Shown: piece after piece, positions 18,669 to 27,003 of the stretch
Layout of the letters: the number at the start of each line of letters is the position of its first letter
Position numbering within the stretch: the first letter of the stretch is position 1
Assembly (NCBI RefSeq): GCF_018310695.1
Contig: NZ_JAGXCY010000001.1
Span: forward strand, 124,001 to 188,000
Length of the DNA stretch: 64,000 nt
From: Paenibacillus sp. Marseille-Q4541
GTDB lineage: Bacteria > Bacillota > Bacilli > Paenibacillales > Paenibacillaceae
Reading direction: 5' to 3'
Notes under the pieces: model-generated
Databases searched by the model: none
Told to the model about the DNA's origin: nothing
The model's input: only the letters and a program-made list of their open reading frames with translations
Translations under genes and position numbers: made by a program

Positions 18669-18834
18669 TTGGTTTCACGTCCTATTCTTTATTTTCAGTT
18701 CAATACTGTATGACTTCAGGCATAAGGTCTACCTTTTCCTTCGTCACGCCATGATTAGTTTACTATGAAATGGACAGATAAGCAAAATATGAGCAGCATT
18801 TTCTATCATAAATTACAAAATAACAGACCTGCCC

Positions 18835-18904
18835 AAAAAGACCAAGGGGGTCCTGTCTTCATTTCGAGCATAGGCTCTAAGAAGTAAGGTTCTTGGTCTT
18901 TTTG
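18835..18904 (-). terminator. Terminator after lysA
   Basis: Arms AAAAAGACCAAG and CTTGGTCTTTTT enclose an imperfectly paired 45-base region and lie 36 bases after lysA; the minus strand ends in a T run. The large internal region could hold an extra pairing. Confidence 0.75.
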
Positions 18905-18939
18905 TTTCACGGGCAGTTAACCCCTATAAACTTAGCGGA

Positions 18940-20271
18940 TTAGGAAGTTACCGTTTGCTTATTCATGCGAGCAGGAATCATATCATTGCGCACGATATCA
19001 TCATGACTTTCTCTGCGAACGACTAGATCGCTCTCTCCATTTTGAACAAAAACAACAGCCGGACGACGAATTCGGTTATAGTTGCTAGCCATGGAATAGT
19101 TGTAAGCCCCTGTGCACGCAACAGCGAGCAAATCTCCTGTTTCTACTTTTGGTAGCTCCAGGTCCCAAATCAGCATATCTCCGCTTTCACAAGCTTTACC
19201 AGCGATAGATACAGTCTCTGATACAGGTTCATTTGCACGATTCGCAAGCATTGCTTCATACTGAGATTCATATAAAGCAGGACGAGGATTATCCGTCATT
19301 CCACCGTCGACAGCAACATATTTACGCACACCAGGGATGTCTTTGCTTGTACCTACGGTATAAAGTGTTGTACCTGCATCTCCTACGAGGCTGCGGCCTG
19401 GCTCAACCCAAATTTCAGGAAGCTCTTCACCAATACCAGCAAAATGAGTTTTTACGCCATCAGTAATCGCTTTAACGTACTGCGAAACTTGAAGCGGTGT
19501 GTCGCCTTCTACATAACGAATGCCAAAACCTCCGCCAAGATTTACTACTTGGAAAGTAATGCCCAGTTTTTCTTTGACTTCCCTCGCAAATCCAGCTACG
19601 CGTTCTACTGCCATTTGGAATCCTTCCACCTCAAAAATCTGGGATCCAATATGAGAATGCACTCCAAGCAACTGCAAATGAGACTGCTTGCTTGCCACTT
19701 CGATCGCTTCAAAAGCAGATCCGTTTCCGATATCAAATCCAAATTTCGAATCCGTTTGACCTGTAGAAATGTACTCGTGTGTATGAGCCTCTACCCCTGG
19801 TGTAACACGAAGCAAAATTTTCACTTTCTGATTCTTCTCTGCTGCCAAAGCTTGAAGTAGATGAATTTCAGTAAAGTTATCTACTACAAAACAGCCGATT
19901 TTTGCATCAAGCGCCATTTCAATTTCATCAGGTGTTTTGTTGTTCCCGTGAAAATGAATACGTTCCGTCGGGAATCCTGCTTGTAATGCTGTATAAAGTT
20001 CTCCGTCCGATACAACATCCAAGGACAAGCCTTCTTGTTCTGCAAGGGCACACATTGCTTTTACGCTAAAAGCTTTGCTGGCATAGGCTACTTGAAACGT
20101 AAGCCCTGAAGCTCTAAATGCATCCATGTATTCTCTAGCACGCTGACGAATGAGCTGCTCGTCGACGATATATAGCGGTGTTCCGTATTCTTCTTTAAGC
20201 TGTACCGTATCGCATCCACCGATTTCAAGATGTCCTGAAGCATTAATTTTGCTAGTACCGTGTAAATACAT
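18940..20271 (-). CDS. lysA: Diaminopimelate decarboxylase
   Basis: 443-residue PLP enzyme that makes lysine from meso-diaminopimelate. The PLP lysine sits in VAYASKAFS, and the barrel has the HSHIGSQI and GGGFGIRY phosphate-binding motifs. ACESGDML provides the catalytic Cys near residue 360. It lies downstream of spoVAF, an arrangement shared with B. subtilis. No lysine riboswitch was seen in the 130 bases upstream. Confidence 0.97.
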   Translation of the reverse strand: MYLHGTSKINASGHLEIGGCDTVQLKEEYGTPLYIVDEQLIRQRAREYMDAFRASGLTFQVAYASKAFSVKAMCALAEQEGLSLDVVSDGELYTALQAGFPTERIHFHGNNKTPDEIEMALDAKIGCFVVDNFTEIHLLQALAAEKNQKVKILLRVTPGVEAHTHEYISTGQTDSKFGFDIGNGSAFEAIEVASKQSHLQLLGVHSHIGSQIFEVEGFQMAVERVAGFAREVKEKLGITFQVVNLGGGFGIRYVEGDTPLQVSQYVKAITDGVKTHFAGIGEELPEIWVEPGRSLVGDAGTTLYTVGTSKDIPGVRKYVAVDGGMTDNPRPALYESQYEAMLANRANEPVSETVSIAGKACESGDMLIWDLELPKVETGDLLAVACTGAYNYSMASNYNRIRRPAVVFVQNGESDLVVRRESHDDIVRNDMIPARMNKQTVTS

Positions 20272-20402
20272 AATTCGTTAGTCCTCGCTTTTCCTGGAAT
20301 GAAAAGATTCCATCGAATTTTTACATCAGTATAGCAGATATTTGTTTTTCGTATAATGGATTAATCGGCACAACATTTGTATTTTATTTACTGTTCTGAA
20401 TC

Positions 20403-22013
20403 CTACTTTTTCTTCAATGGTTGACGTGTATTATCACGCGGCTTGTTGAACGAAGGCCTTTTCTTAGATGCAAGTAACGGAGACCGAATAAATGTTTCCA
20501 TCATCGCCTTTGCATTAAAAGGTATAAACGGCCAGAGATAAGAAGAATTATACGAACGGTGTAATGTAAGCGCAAGGATTATCACCGTCGTACCAATAAT
20601 GAGCCCTGGCGCTTTAAAAGCAGCAACGAGGACAAGCAACAATAGCCGGATAATCCGATTCGCGAGACCCAGTTCATAACTTGGCGTTGCAAACATCCCA
20701 ATGGCAGCAAATGCCATATAGAGCAGTACCTCATTGACAAAAAGGCCCGTTTTTACTGCTACGTCTCCCACAAGAATCGCTGCGATGAGTCCCATCGCAG
20801 AGGCCAGAGGAGTCGGTGTATGCACGGCGGCCATCCTCATAAGGTCAATCCCAAGTTCAACGATAAGAAACTGCACGATGATTGGCAGCTTCACACTATC
20901 CTGAGGACCAATAAACTCCATCCCAACAGGCTTCAAGCTAGGGTCAATTACAAACAACATCCATAACGGGAGCAAAAACAAAGATGCAAAGATCCCAATA
21001 AACCGCACTAACCGCAAATAAGTTCCCATAAAAGGCGTTTGCCGGTTCTCTTCCGCATGCTGACACAGATCAAAAAATGTCGTCGGCATAATCATGACAC
21101 TTGGGGAGGTATCTACAAAAACGACAACTCTGCCCTCCAGCAAATGAGATGCCACACTATCCGGACGTTCAGAATATCGAACTAAGGGATAAGGATTCCA
21201 ACCCTTATTAATAATCGCTTCTTCAAGCTGCTTATCTGCAAGTGGAATACCGTCCAAATTCACCTTTTCAATCTTTTCACGAATGCTGTCTACTTGCACT
21301 TTATCCACGATATCATCAATGTAAGCGATACAAACATCCGTTTTAGTTCGCCGGCCGACCTGGAGAAGCTCAAGTTTAAATCCGGGATCATGCAATCTTC
21401 TACGGACAAGAGAAACGTTCGTAAGCAGCGTTTCGGTAAATCCATCTCTAGATCCACGGACTACTCGTTCAAGAGACGGTTCCTCAGGACTACGAGTCGG
21501 ATAACTTCTTGTATCAATGACAAGGGCTGTTTCTTCACCCTCGATAAAGAAGGCACTCATGCCGCTCATAACCTGGAGAATAATTTTGCTAAGCTCGGTA
21601 TATTTATTTACTTGGATATGGGGAATGTAATACTCGAAAAAATCTTGTGCTGCATCAGCATTCATTTCCCTAGGATTGATGTAGGAAAGTCTTTCAAATA
21701 TTTCAGTTAGCGCAGTGTCTTTTGTAAGACCCGTCACGAACAGTAAACCGGTATGTCTCCCCCCAAAGGTCATTTCCCGGAAATTCACATCAAAGCTTTC
21801 CCCGAGTCCCATGACATATTTAAAAGTTTGCTTCAATTTCTCAAACTCAGGCACTACAACATCTTTTCCTTGCCAGTAGACAATAGACTCTTCAATAGAG
21901 TCGGACATTTCATTTTGCTGTTTCTTTTTGAGTTCTGCTTCTTTCGTTCTATCCTTTCCCTCTTCCTTGTGTTCCTGTCTTTCTTCAGAACGTCCTTGTT
22001 CTTCCGGCATCAT
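20403..22013 (-). CDS. spoVAF: Stage V sporulation protein AF (GerA-family)
   Basis: 536-residue GerA-family membrane protein. A strongly charged Glu/Lys tail-like start (residues 1-40) precedes a cytoplasmic domain with the family motif EGRVVVFVDTSPSVMIMPTTFFDL and then five or so membrane helices (from about 325). The C-terminus is basic. Synteny (spoVAA-spoVAB before it, lysA after it) identifies it as spoVAF rather than a gerAA receptor subunit. In Bacillus it sits in the spore inner membrane and affects germination. spoVAC, AD and AE are not between AB and AF here. Confidence 0.88.
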   Translation of the reverse strand: MMPEEQGRSEERQEHKEEGKDRTKEAELKKKQQNEMSDSIEESIVYWQGKDVVVPEFEKLKQTFKYVMGLGESFDVNFREMTFGGRHTGLLFVTGLTKDTALTEIFERLSYINPREMNADAAQDFFEYYIPHIQVNKYTELSKIILQVMSGMSAFFIEGEETALVIDTRSYPTRSPEEPSLERVVRGSRDGFTETLLTNVSLVRRRLHDPGFKLELLQVGRRTKTDVCIAYIDDIVDKVQVDSIREKIEKVNLDGIPLADKQLEEAIINKGWNPYPLVRYSERPDSVASHLLEGRVVVFVDTSPSVMIMPTTFFDLCQHAEENRQTPFMGTYLRLVRFIGIFASLFLLPLWMLFVIDPSLKPVGMEFIGPQDSVKLPIIVQFLIVELGIDLMRMAAVHTPTPLASAMGLIAAILVGDVAVKTGLFVNEVLLYMAFAAIGMFATPSYELGLANRIIRLLLLVLVAAFKAPGLIIGTTVIILALTLHRSYNSSYLWPFIPFNAKAMMETFIRSPLLASKKRPSFNKPRDNTRQPLKKK

Positions 22014-22083
22014 TAGGTCCTCCTTTTATAGGCAATGCTCTTCAGCCAGAAAATCATATGTCCAGCCTGAAACATCTAACAAC

Positions 22084-22506
22084 TTATTTAGCAAATACAA
22101 ACCAATCAAATAATGAACCTGCGACTTTTCCAAAAACCATCGCCATTAATAATCCGAATAAATAAGGTTTCATGCCCAGCCTTTTGGCAAGTATAGGGAG
22201 TACATTAAGCACTTCCGTTAACGCCGCAGCCAGTAACCCAATAAATACGCCGCACAGTAACCCAACAAAAATAGACACAACCGGCAGCAGTCGCATTTTC
22301 AGATGCCAAAAATCAGCTACCGTTCCGATGAGAGAACCAGAAATCATGGCGACTTCATATGCGTGAGCCTTGTTATAAGAACGTGTCAGTTGTGCAAGGC
22401 GAGGGATCATATCAAGCACAATAAATAGGGCGATAACTCCGCTCCCTACCGCGATGCCGGAGGCGACACCGAGAAACATAATAATGACGCCATCCAGTAC
22501 TGTCAT
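22084..22506 (-). CDS. spoVAB: Stage V sporulation protein AB
   Basis: 140-residue membrane protein with about four helices, encoded in the spoVA operon whose products move dipicolinic acid in the spore. It starts MTVLDGVIIMFLGVASGIAVGSG and contains NVLPILAKRLG and GLLMAMVFGKVAGSLFDW. The start overlaps the spoVAA stop by four bases. The exact biochemical role of SpoVAB is not known in the family. Confidence 0.92.
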   Translation of the reverse strand: MTVLDGVIIMFLGVASGIAVGSGVIALFIVLDMIPRLAQLTRSYNKAHAYEVAMISGSLIGTVADFWHLKMRLLPVVSIFVGLLCGVFIGLLAAALTEVLNVLPILAKRLGMKPYLFGLLMAMVFGKVAGSLFDWFVFAK

Positions 22507-23162
22507 GGATAATCCCTACCTTGAGCGTTGTCAGCGGTCAAGGATGATTTGATCCGCTCGTATTCTTCACTAACTGCATATTGATCCACATTCTGCTGAT
22601 AGAGATACATTTCAACTTCAAGTGGAGTCGGTTCATCGTTCCATTTCTTCTTGAATAAATGGTTAAAAAATACGGCCATTCCAAATCCAATACCTATGGA
22701 ATAAGCAATCTGGAACATATAAGGATTCTCATCTCTGTAGCCCGTAAGCATCTCAACAACACGGATATGTACTTCTTTCATATTTACATCCGCGTGAAAA
22801 TTCATAATGGTCAAGGCAGATCCAAAAAACAGTAACAGCCAAACCAAGATGAATAGAGATTTAGAAGGTGGCCGCTCATGAGGCAGCAATTCTACCAAGG
22901 TGTGGCTGCTCCCAAGTGTTTCTACTTGGGCCCCTGGAACAACTTGTTTAATTCGAGCAATTAATGGGAGCACATCTACAAGAAGCAATGTCCCATCGCT
23001 TTTTTCGGTTTGCATTAACACGGTCTCCCGTATTTTGTTTTCATACTCCGGCGGATCACTCAAAATATTAGAAACATGCTTGATTTGGAGTGTACTCCCC
23101 ATCTTGATCTTAATTCGGGCGTGAAGCCGAACGTACACTACAGGAGCGGATGGTACATTCAT
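22503..23162 (-). CDS. spoVAA: Stage V sporulation protein AA
   Basis: 219 residues. The soluble N-terminal domain starts VYVRLHARIKIKMG and contains VLPLIARIKQVVPGA; two membrane helices follow at about 120-140 and 170-190. This is the SpoVAA layout. Forespore expression is expected from the family; no SigG promoter was assigned with confidence. First gene of the shortened spoVA cluster and separated from sigF by a terminator. Confidence 0.92.
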   Translation of the reverse strand: MNVPSAPVVYVRLHARIKIKMGSTLQIKHVSNILSDPPEYENKIRETVLMQTEKSDGTLLLVDVLPLIARIKQVVPGAQVETLGSSHTLVELLPHERPPSKSLFILVWLLLFFGSALTIMNFHADVNMKEVHIRVVEMLTGYRDENPYMFQIAYSIGIGFGMAVFFNHLFKKKWNDEPTPLEVEMYLYQQNVDQYAVSEEYERIKSSLTADNAQGRDYP

Positions 23163-23266
23163 CCTGACGTCACTCCTTATACTGCGAAATTAGACATAGT
23201 ATGGAGAAATCGGCTCTTTTTTATTCCTTGAAGTCAAGAGGAGATGAGAATCTCTGAACGTGAAGC

Positions 23267-23305
23267 AGAAAAAGACCCTATTCTTATAAATAAGAATAGG
23301 GTCTT
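23267..23305 (-). terminator. Intrinsic terminator of the spoIIA operon
   Basis: Perfect arms AAGACCCTATTCTTA/TAAGAATAGGGTCTT with a 4-base loop, followed on the minus strand by TTTTTC, about 80 bases after sigF. It separates spoIIA from spoVA. Confidence 0.92.
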
Positions 23306-23384
23306 ACTTTGAGCCACTATATATCGTTGTTAAATGAATTTATAGTTTTCTTCAGTACAGAAATAAGATTATTAACTTTTACAG

Positions 23385-24140
23385 TTACTGCGCGATTTGT
23401 TCACGAATCACCTGCAAAATTTTCTTCTCTAATCTAGATACCTGTACTTGAGAAATACCGAGTCTTGTTGCCACCTCAGACTGAGTTTGATCCCGATAAT
23501 ATCTGAGGTATACAATCAGACGCTCTCGCTCTGATAGGTTCTCAATTGCTTCATTCAGTGCAAGCTTATCAAACCACCGTTCCTGAGACTCGTCGGCAAT
23601 CTGATCCATTAAGGTAATCGGATCACCGTCGTTCTCGAATACGGTCTCATGGATCGAGGTCGGTGGCTTATTCGCCTCTTGAGCAAAAACAACTTCCTCG
23701 GGTGTAATCCCCAGCGCCTCTGCTACTTCCTTAATCGTCGGCAACCGGTCCAAATATTTGGAAAGCTCATCTTTTTTCTTGCGAACCTTGTTCGCTGTCT
23801 CCTTGAGTGACCGGCTTACCTTCAGTGTTCCATCATCCCTAAGGAACCTTTGAATTTCACCTATAATCATAGGCACTGCATACGTAGAGAACTTGACGTC
23901 GTAGCTGAGATCAAATTTATCTACCGATTTCAGCAGCCCGATGCAGCCGATCTGAAACAGATCCTCAGGCTCGTATCCACGGTTCATAAACCGCTGAACG
24001 ACGGACCACACAAGACGTATGTTACAATTGACAAGCGTGTCCCTGGCCACATTGTCCCCGCTTTGGGAGAGAGCAATGAGGCGCTTGACTTCCGCATCTT
24101 CTAGATACGTGTGTGTTTTATGTTTCGTTTCTGCTTCCAT
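23385..24140 (-). CDS. sigF: RNA polymerase sporulation sigma factor SigF
   Basis: 251-residue forespore sigma factor, first compartment-specific regulator in sporulation. Region 2 has PEDLFQIGCIGLLKSVDKFD and the DNA-melting helix FSTYAVPMIIGEIQRFLRDDGT; region 4 ends with SEVATRLGISQVQVSRLEKKIL. It is held inactive by SpoIIAB, encoded just upstream, and released by SpoIIAA. Last gene of dacF-spoIIAA-spoIIAB-sigF. Confidence 0.97.
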   Translation of the reverse strand: MEAETKHKTHTYLEDAEVKRLIALSQSGDNVARDTLVNCNIRLVWSVVQRFMNRGYEPEDLFQIGCIGLLKSVDKFDLSYDVKFSTYAVPMIIGEIQRFLRDDGTLKVSRSLKETANKVRKKKDELSKYLDRLPTIKEVAEALGITPEEVVFAQEANKPPTSIHETVFENDGDPITLMDQIADESQERWFDKLALNEAIENLSERERLIVYLRYYRDQTQSEVATRLGISQVQVSRLEKKILQVIREQIAQ

Positions 24141-24151
24141 AGGTCCAACCC

Positions 24152-24604
24152 CTAATTATACAGTGCTTTCTTGGATTCTATCCTTTTCTTCATGACGATT
24201 GAGGTTCCGCGTCCAAGCTCGCTTGACACCTCAAATTCATCCATGAAGTTTTCCATAATGGTAAAGCCCATACCCGACCTTTCAAGCTCCGGTTTGGAAG
24301 TATAAAGCGGCTGCTTCGCCATCTCCAAATCCTCAATTCCATGACCATTATCTTCAATCACAAGAGTAATGGTATCACCAAGAATTTCAGCCTTAATCGT
24401 AACCACACCATCCTGATCACTGTGATAACCATGGATAATGCTGTTCGTTACCGCTTCAGAAACCACCGTCTTCAGATCGCTTAACTCATCCATCGTTGGG
24501 TCGAGTTGTGAAATAAAGGCAGCAACTGCCACACGAGCAAAAGATTCATTTTCCGACTTTGCGGAAAACTGCAAATTCATAAAATTGGAATGTTCTGCAT
24601 TCAT
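24152..24604 (-). CDS. spoIIAB: Anti-sigma F factor and kinase SpoIIAB
   Basis: 150-residue GHKL kinase that binds SigF and phosphorylates SpoIIAA. ATP site motifs are [25 protein letters not shown] and [15 protein letters not shown]. The start overlaps the spoIIAA stop by four bases and sigF begins 11 bases after it, matching fixed stoichiometry among the three. Length fits the family (146 aa in B. subtilis). Confidence 0.97.
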   Translation of the reverse strand: MNAEHSNFMNLQFSAKSENESFARVAVAAFISQLDPTMDELSDLKTVVSEAVTNSIIHGYHSDQDGVVTIKAEILGDTITLVIEDNGHGIEDLEMAKQPLYTSKPELERSGMGFTIMENFMDEFEVSSELGRGTSIVMKKRIESKKALYN

Positions 24605-24954
24605 GAGACTACCTCCAGACCCGAGAGGGCACTTCCCTCGTTATCAAAAACCGGCATAATTTTAAACAAACCCGACATGTCAAGCAAACGGTGAACGGCC
24701 GGATTGGCTCCGGAAATAACCATTTTGCCACCTTTATGATGGATCAGTTTATAGCGTCCTAGAATAACACCCAGTCCTGAACTGTCCATAAACTGAAGAT
24801 CTTGTAAACTGAGTACGAGATGCTTGCATTGTTGCTTCTGAATCGCTTCATCCATCTGCAGACGAACCAAGTCCGCCGTGTGATGATCGAGTTCTCCTGA
24901 AAGACGGACAATGAGTACCCCGCGATCGTGTTCCAAGTTTACTTGCAAATTCAT
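24601..24954 (-). CDS. spoIIAA: Anti-sigma F factor antagonist SpoIIAA
   Basis: 117-residue STAS-domain protein. Ser58 in [17 protein letters not shown] is the residue that SpoIIAB phosphorylates and SpoIIE dephosphorylates. Unphosphorylated protein frees SigF. Start [13 protein letters not shown] is preceded by GGGAGGAGAG. A candidate SigH promoter with a nearby 0A-like box lies in the 113 bases between dacF and this gene. Confidence 0.97.
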   Translation of the reverse strand: MNLQVNLEHDRGVLIVRLSGELDHHTADLVRLQMDEAIQKQQCKHLVLSLQDLQFMDSSGLGVILGRYKLIHHKGGKMVISGANPAVHRLLDMSGLFKIMPVFDNEGSALSGLEVVS

Positions 24955-24986
24955 GCTTGCTCACTCTCCTCCCTGTCATAGCCAAC

Positions 24987-25016
24987 CATTTCTACATTAG
25001 CGAAACGGTTTCCTGC
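24987..25016 (-). promoter_or_regulatory. Candidate SigH promoter of spoIIA
   Basis: Minus-strand GCAGGAAAC, 12 bases, GTAGAAATG resembles the SigH consensus (RnAGGAwww, RnnGAATww). TGTCGGG at 25018-25024, just upstream, is a 5-of-7 match to the 0A box. The spoIIA operon is SigH- and Spo0A-controlled in Bacillus, which supports the call. Confidence 0.5.
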
Positions 25017-25067
25017 CCCCCGACAAAACTAGAAGAAAACTCTCATGAATCTACAAAAGTGCTAAAA

Positions 25068-26252
25068 TTAGCGAAAAAGATTGGAGGTTGTCCGCTTAAA
25101 TAGTTTCCAGAAGCCTGCTTTCTCCACATCTACCGCTGCTTTAATCTCAAATTCCTTTAAGACCTTGTTATCTTGGGAAACAATAAGTTTTCCTAGAACT
25201 TGTCCTTTTTTCACAGGGGCTTTGATCTCTGTTGGAATAGTCAGTTTCTGGGTGGTTTCGCCAGAAGCACCTTTTTTCATAAGGACGCTGTAAGGCATGT
25301 CTGCAATGATTTCAATTTCTTTGACATTCCCTTTTTCTACCTGAACTTTTCCGATGACATCGCCTTTTTTATAAATGGATTTCATCGTGTACTGAGAAAA
25401 GGCATAGTCCAGCATATTCGAAACTTCACTGTTTCTTGTTTTTGTATTCGGTTCACCAAGCACAACGGCTACAACCCGCATGCCGTCTTTTACAGCTGTC
25501 GCTGATAAGCAGAATTTTGCTTCTGACGTATAGCCTGTTTTCAGACCATCAGCTCCTGGATAGAACCGAACTAATTTGTTCGTATTTACGAGCCAAAACG
25601 GTTTCGCGGAATCTTTCCGCAAGTGATCCTGATAAGCTCCTGTATATTTGGTAATATCGTTATGCTTTAATAGCTCACGGCTCATAATGGCGATATCATG
25701 TGCAGAAGAATAATGATTATCGACAGGCAGTCCGTTGCAGTTAGCAAAATGAGTATCGTTCATCCCAAGTTCCTTGGCACGATCATTCATCATCTGAACA
25801 AAAGCTGCTTCCGATCCTGCCAGCTTCTCTGCCATGGCTACGGAAGCGTCATTACCCGATGCCATTGCAATACCTTTGAGCATATCATCTACTGTCATTT
25901 CCTCGCCTGGTTCAAGGAAAATTTGCGATCCGCCCATGGATGCCGCATATTCACTCGCCCTTACTTTATCCGTCCATTTCAATTTACCAGAATCAATCGC
26001 TTCCACGATTAGTAGCATAGTCATGATTTTAGTAATACTCGCTGGAGGCAGCTTCTCGTGCCCATTTTTTTCATAGATGATCGTACCTGTGTCCGCATCG
26101 AGTAACACGGCTGAAACCGCATTTCCTGCAAGTTCAACAGGAGGTGTTACATTTTTTTGCGGCTGAATCGGCTCTTCCGCTTTTGCAACACCTGGAACAA
26201 TAATAGCAGCAGTCAACACTAGGGCCATTAGTAGATTCATTCTTTTTTTCAT
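25068..26252 (-). CDS. dacF: D-alanyl-D-alanine carboxypeptidase DacF
   Basis: 394-residue sporulation-associated carboxypeptidase with a signal peptide (about 1-25), SITK (SxxK), SGNDAS (SxN) and KTGYTS (KTG) active-site motifs, a C-terminal PBP5-type domain and an amphipathic tail ending KLFKRTTSNLFR that would hold it to the membrane. In Bacillus it lowers cortex cross-linking together with DacB. Position immediately before spoIIAA is conserved. GGAGGA precedes the ATG. Confidence 0.94.
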   Translation of the reverse strand: MKKRMNLLMALVLTAAIIVPGVAKAEEPIQPQKNVTPPVELAGNAVSAVLLDADTGTIIYEKNGHEKLPPASITKIMTMLLIVEAIDSGKLKWTDKVRASEYAASMGGSQIFLEPGEEMTVDDMLKGIAMASGNDASVAMAEKLAGSEAAFVQMMNDRAKELGMNDTHFANCNGLPVDNHYSSAHDIAIMSRELLKHNDITKYTGAYQDHLRKDSAKPFWLVNTNKLVRFYPGADGLKTGYTSEAKFCLSATAVKDGMRVVAVVLGEPNTKTRNSEVSNMLDYAFSQYTMKSIYKKGDVIGKVQVEKGNVKEIEIIADMPYSVLMKKGASGETTQKLTIPTEIKAPVKKGQVLGKLIVSQDNKVLKEFEIKAAVDVEKAGFWKLFKRTTSNLFR

Positions 26253-26403
26253 AAGGTTCCCGTATCCTCCTCTTCTATAGATCCCTGAAATAATTAATCT
26301 AAAGCGTCATACTGCTATACATTCTCGTCAGGATGAATGGAAATTATTCCTTTATCTGAGATAAAATAATGAGATTATTCCAATCTAGAAAGAATCGAAA
26401 GAA

Positions 26404-26432
26404 TGAACCTTTTTTGAGACTTGTTTGTTAAA
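26404..26432 (+). promoter_or_regulatory. Weak candidate ECF-type promoter
   Basis: TGAACC at 26404-26409, then 17 bases rich in T, then GTTAAAT. The -35 resembles the AAC-centred ECF element, and ECF operons are commonly self-regulated. The -10 does not carry the usual CGT, so support is slight. Confidence 0.2.
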
Positions 26433-26463
26433 TATACATCAGCAACCGAAAGGGGTGATGCAA

Positions 26464-27003
26464 ATGACCGAACGTGAACTTTTTAATACGTACAATAAAG
26501 AAATTTATCGAACCTGTTACTACCTTCTTCAAAATGCACAAGATGCTGAAGATGCGTGCCACGATGTGTTTGTCACCGTATTCCAACAAGACTTCCAAAA
26601 GGTAGATTATTTAAAGGCTTGGCTCATGCGAATTACAACGAATCATTGCTTGAACCTACTCAAAAAAAGTCGCAAAAAAAGAGAAAAACAGCTGCAAATT
26701 AGACATCTTCATGAAGAAGCAACAACCTCTGCAAAAGCACTAGAAACGATTGTGGAAGAGAAATCTACATCAGCCGATTGGCAAATGTTATTCCAACAGC
26801 TCCCGGACAAGCTTCTCGTGGTGATTACCCTGCGATACATCAATGATCTGACGATGACAGAGATTGCAGAGGTACTTCGTATCCCTGTTGGAACGGTGAA
26901 ATCGAGACTGCATAAAGCGATTAAGATCATGAGAAACAAGCTGGAACAGGAAGAGTTCCACTATTTGAAGGGAGAGAATCACATTGAAGCCTATGGAAGA
27001 TAA
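26464..27003 (+). CDS. ECF-type RNA polymerase sigma factor
   Basis: 179-residue sigma factor with only regions 2 and 4. Region 2 carries YLLQNAQDAEDACHDVFVTVF and DYLKAWLMRITTNHCLN; region 4 carries PDKLLVVITLRYINDLTMTEIAEVLRIPVGTVKSRLHKA. ATG 26464 has AGGGG 8 bases upstream and starts the conserved helix; an upstream extension of 13 codons is unlikely. It is coupled to the next gene by a 20-base overlap. The target genes and signal cannot be read from the window. Confidence 0.9.
   Translation: MTERELFNTYNKEIYRTCYYLLQNAQDAEDACHDVFVTVFQQDFQKVDYLKAWLMRITTNHCLNLLKKSRKKREKQLQIRHLHEEATTSAKALETIVEEKSTSADWQMLFQQLPDKLLVVITLRYINDLTMTEIAEVLRIPVGTVKSRLHKAIKIMRNKLEQEEFHYLKGENHIEAYGR

Noticed and set aside
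18669-18939. Hidden gene between ppiB and lysA
   Set aside because: No frame with a start and ribosome site was found; the region holds the lysA terminator and probably the ppiB promoter.
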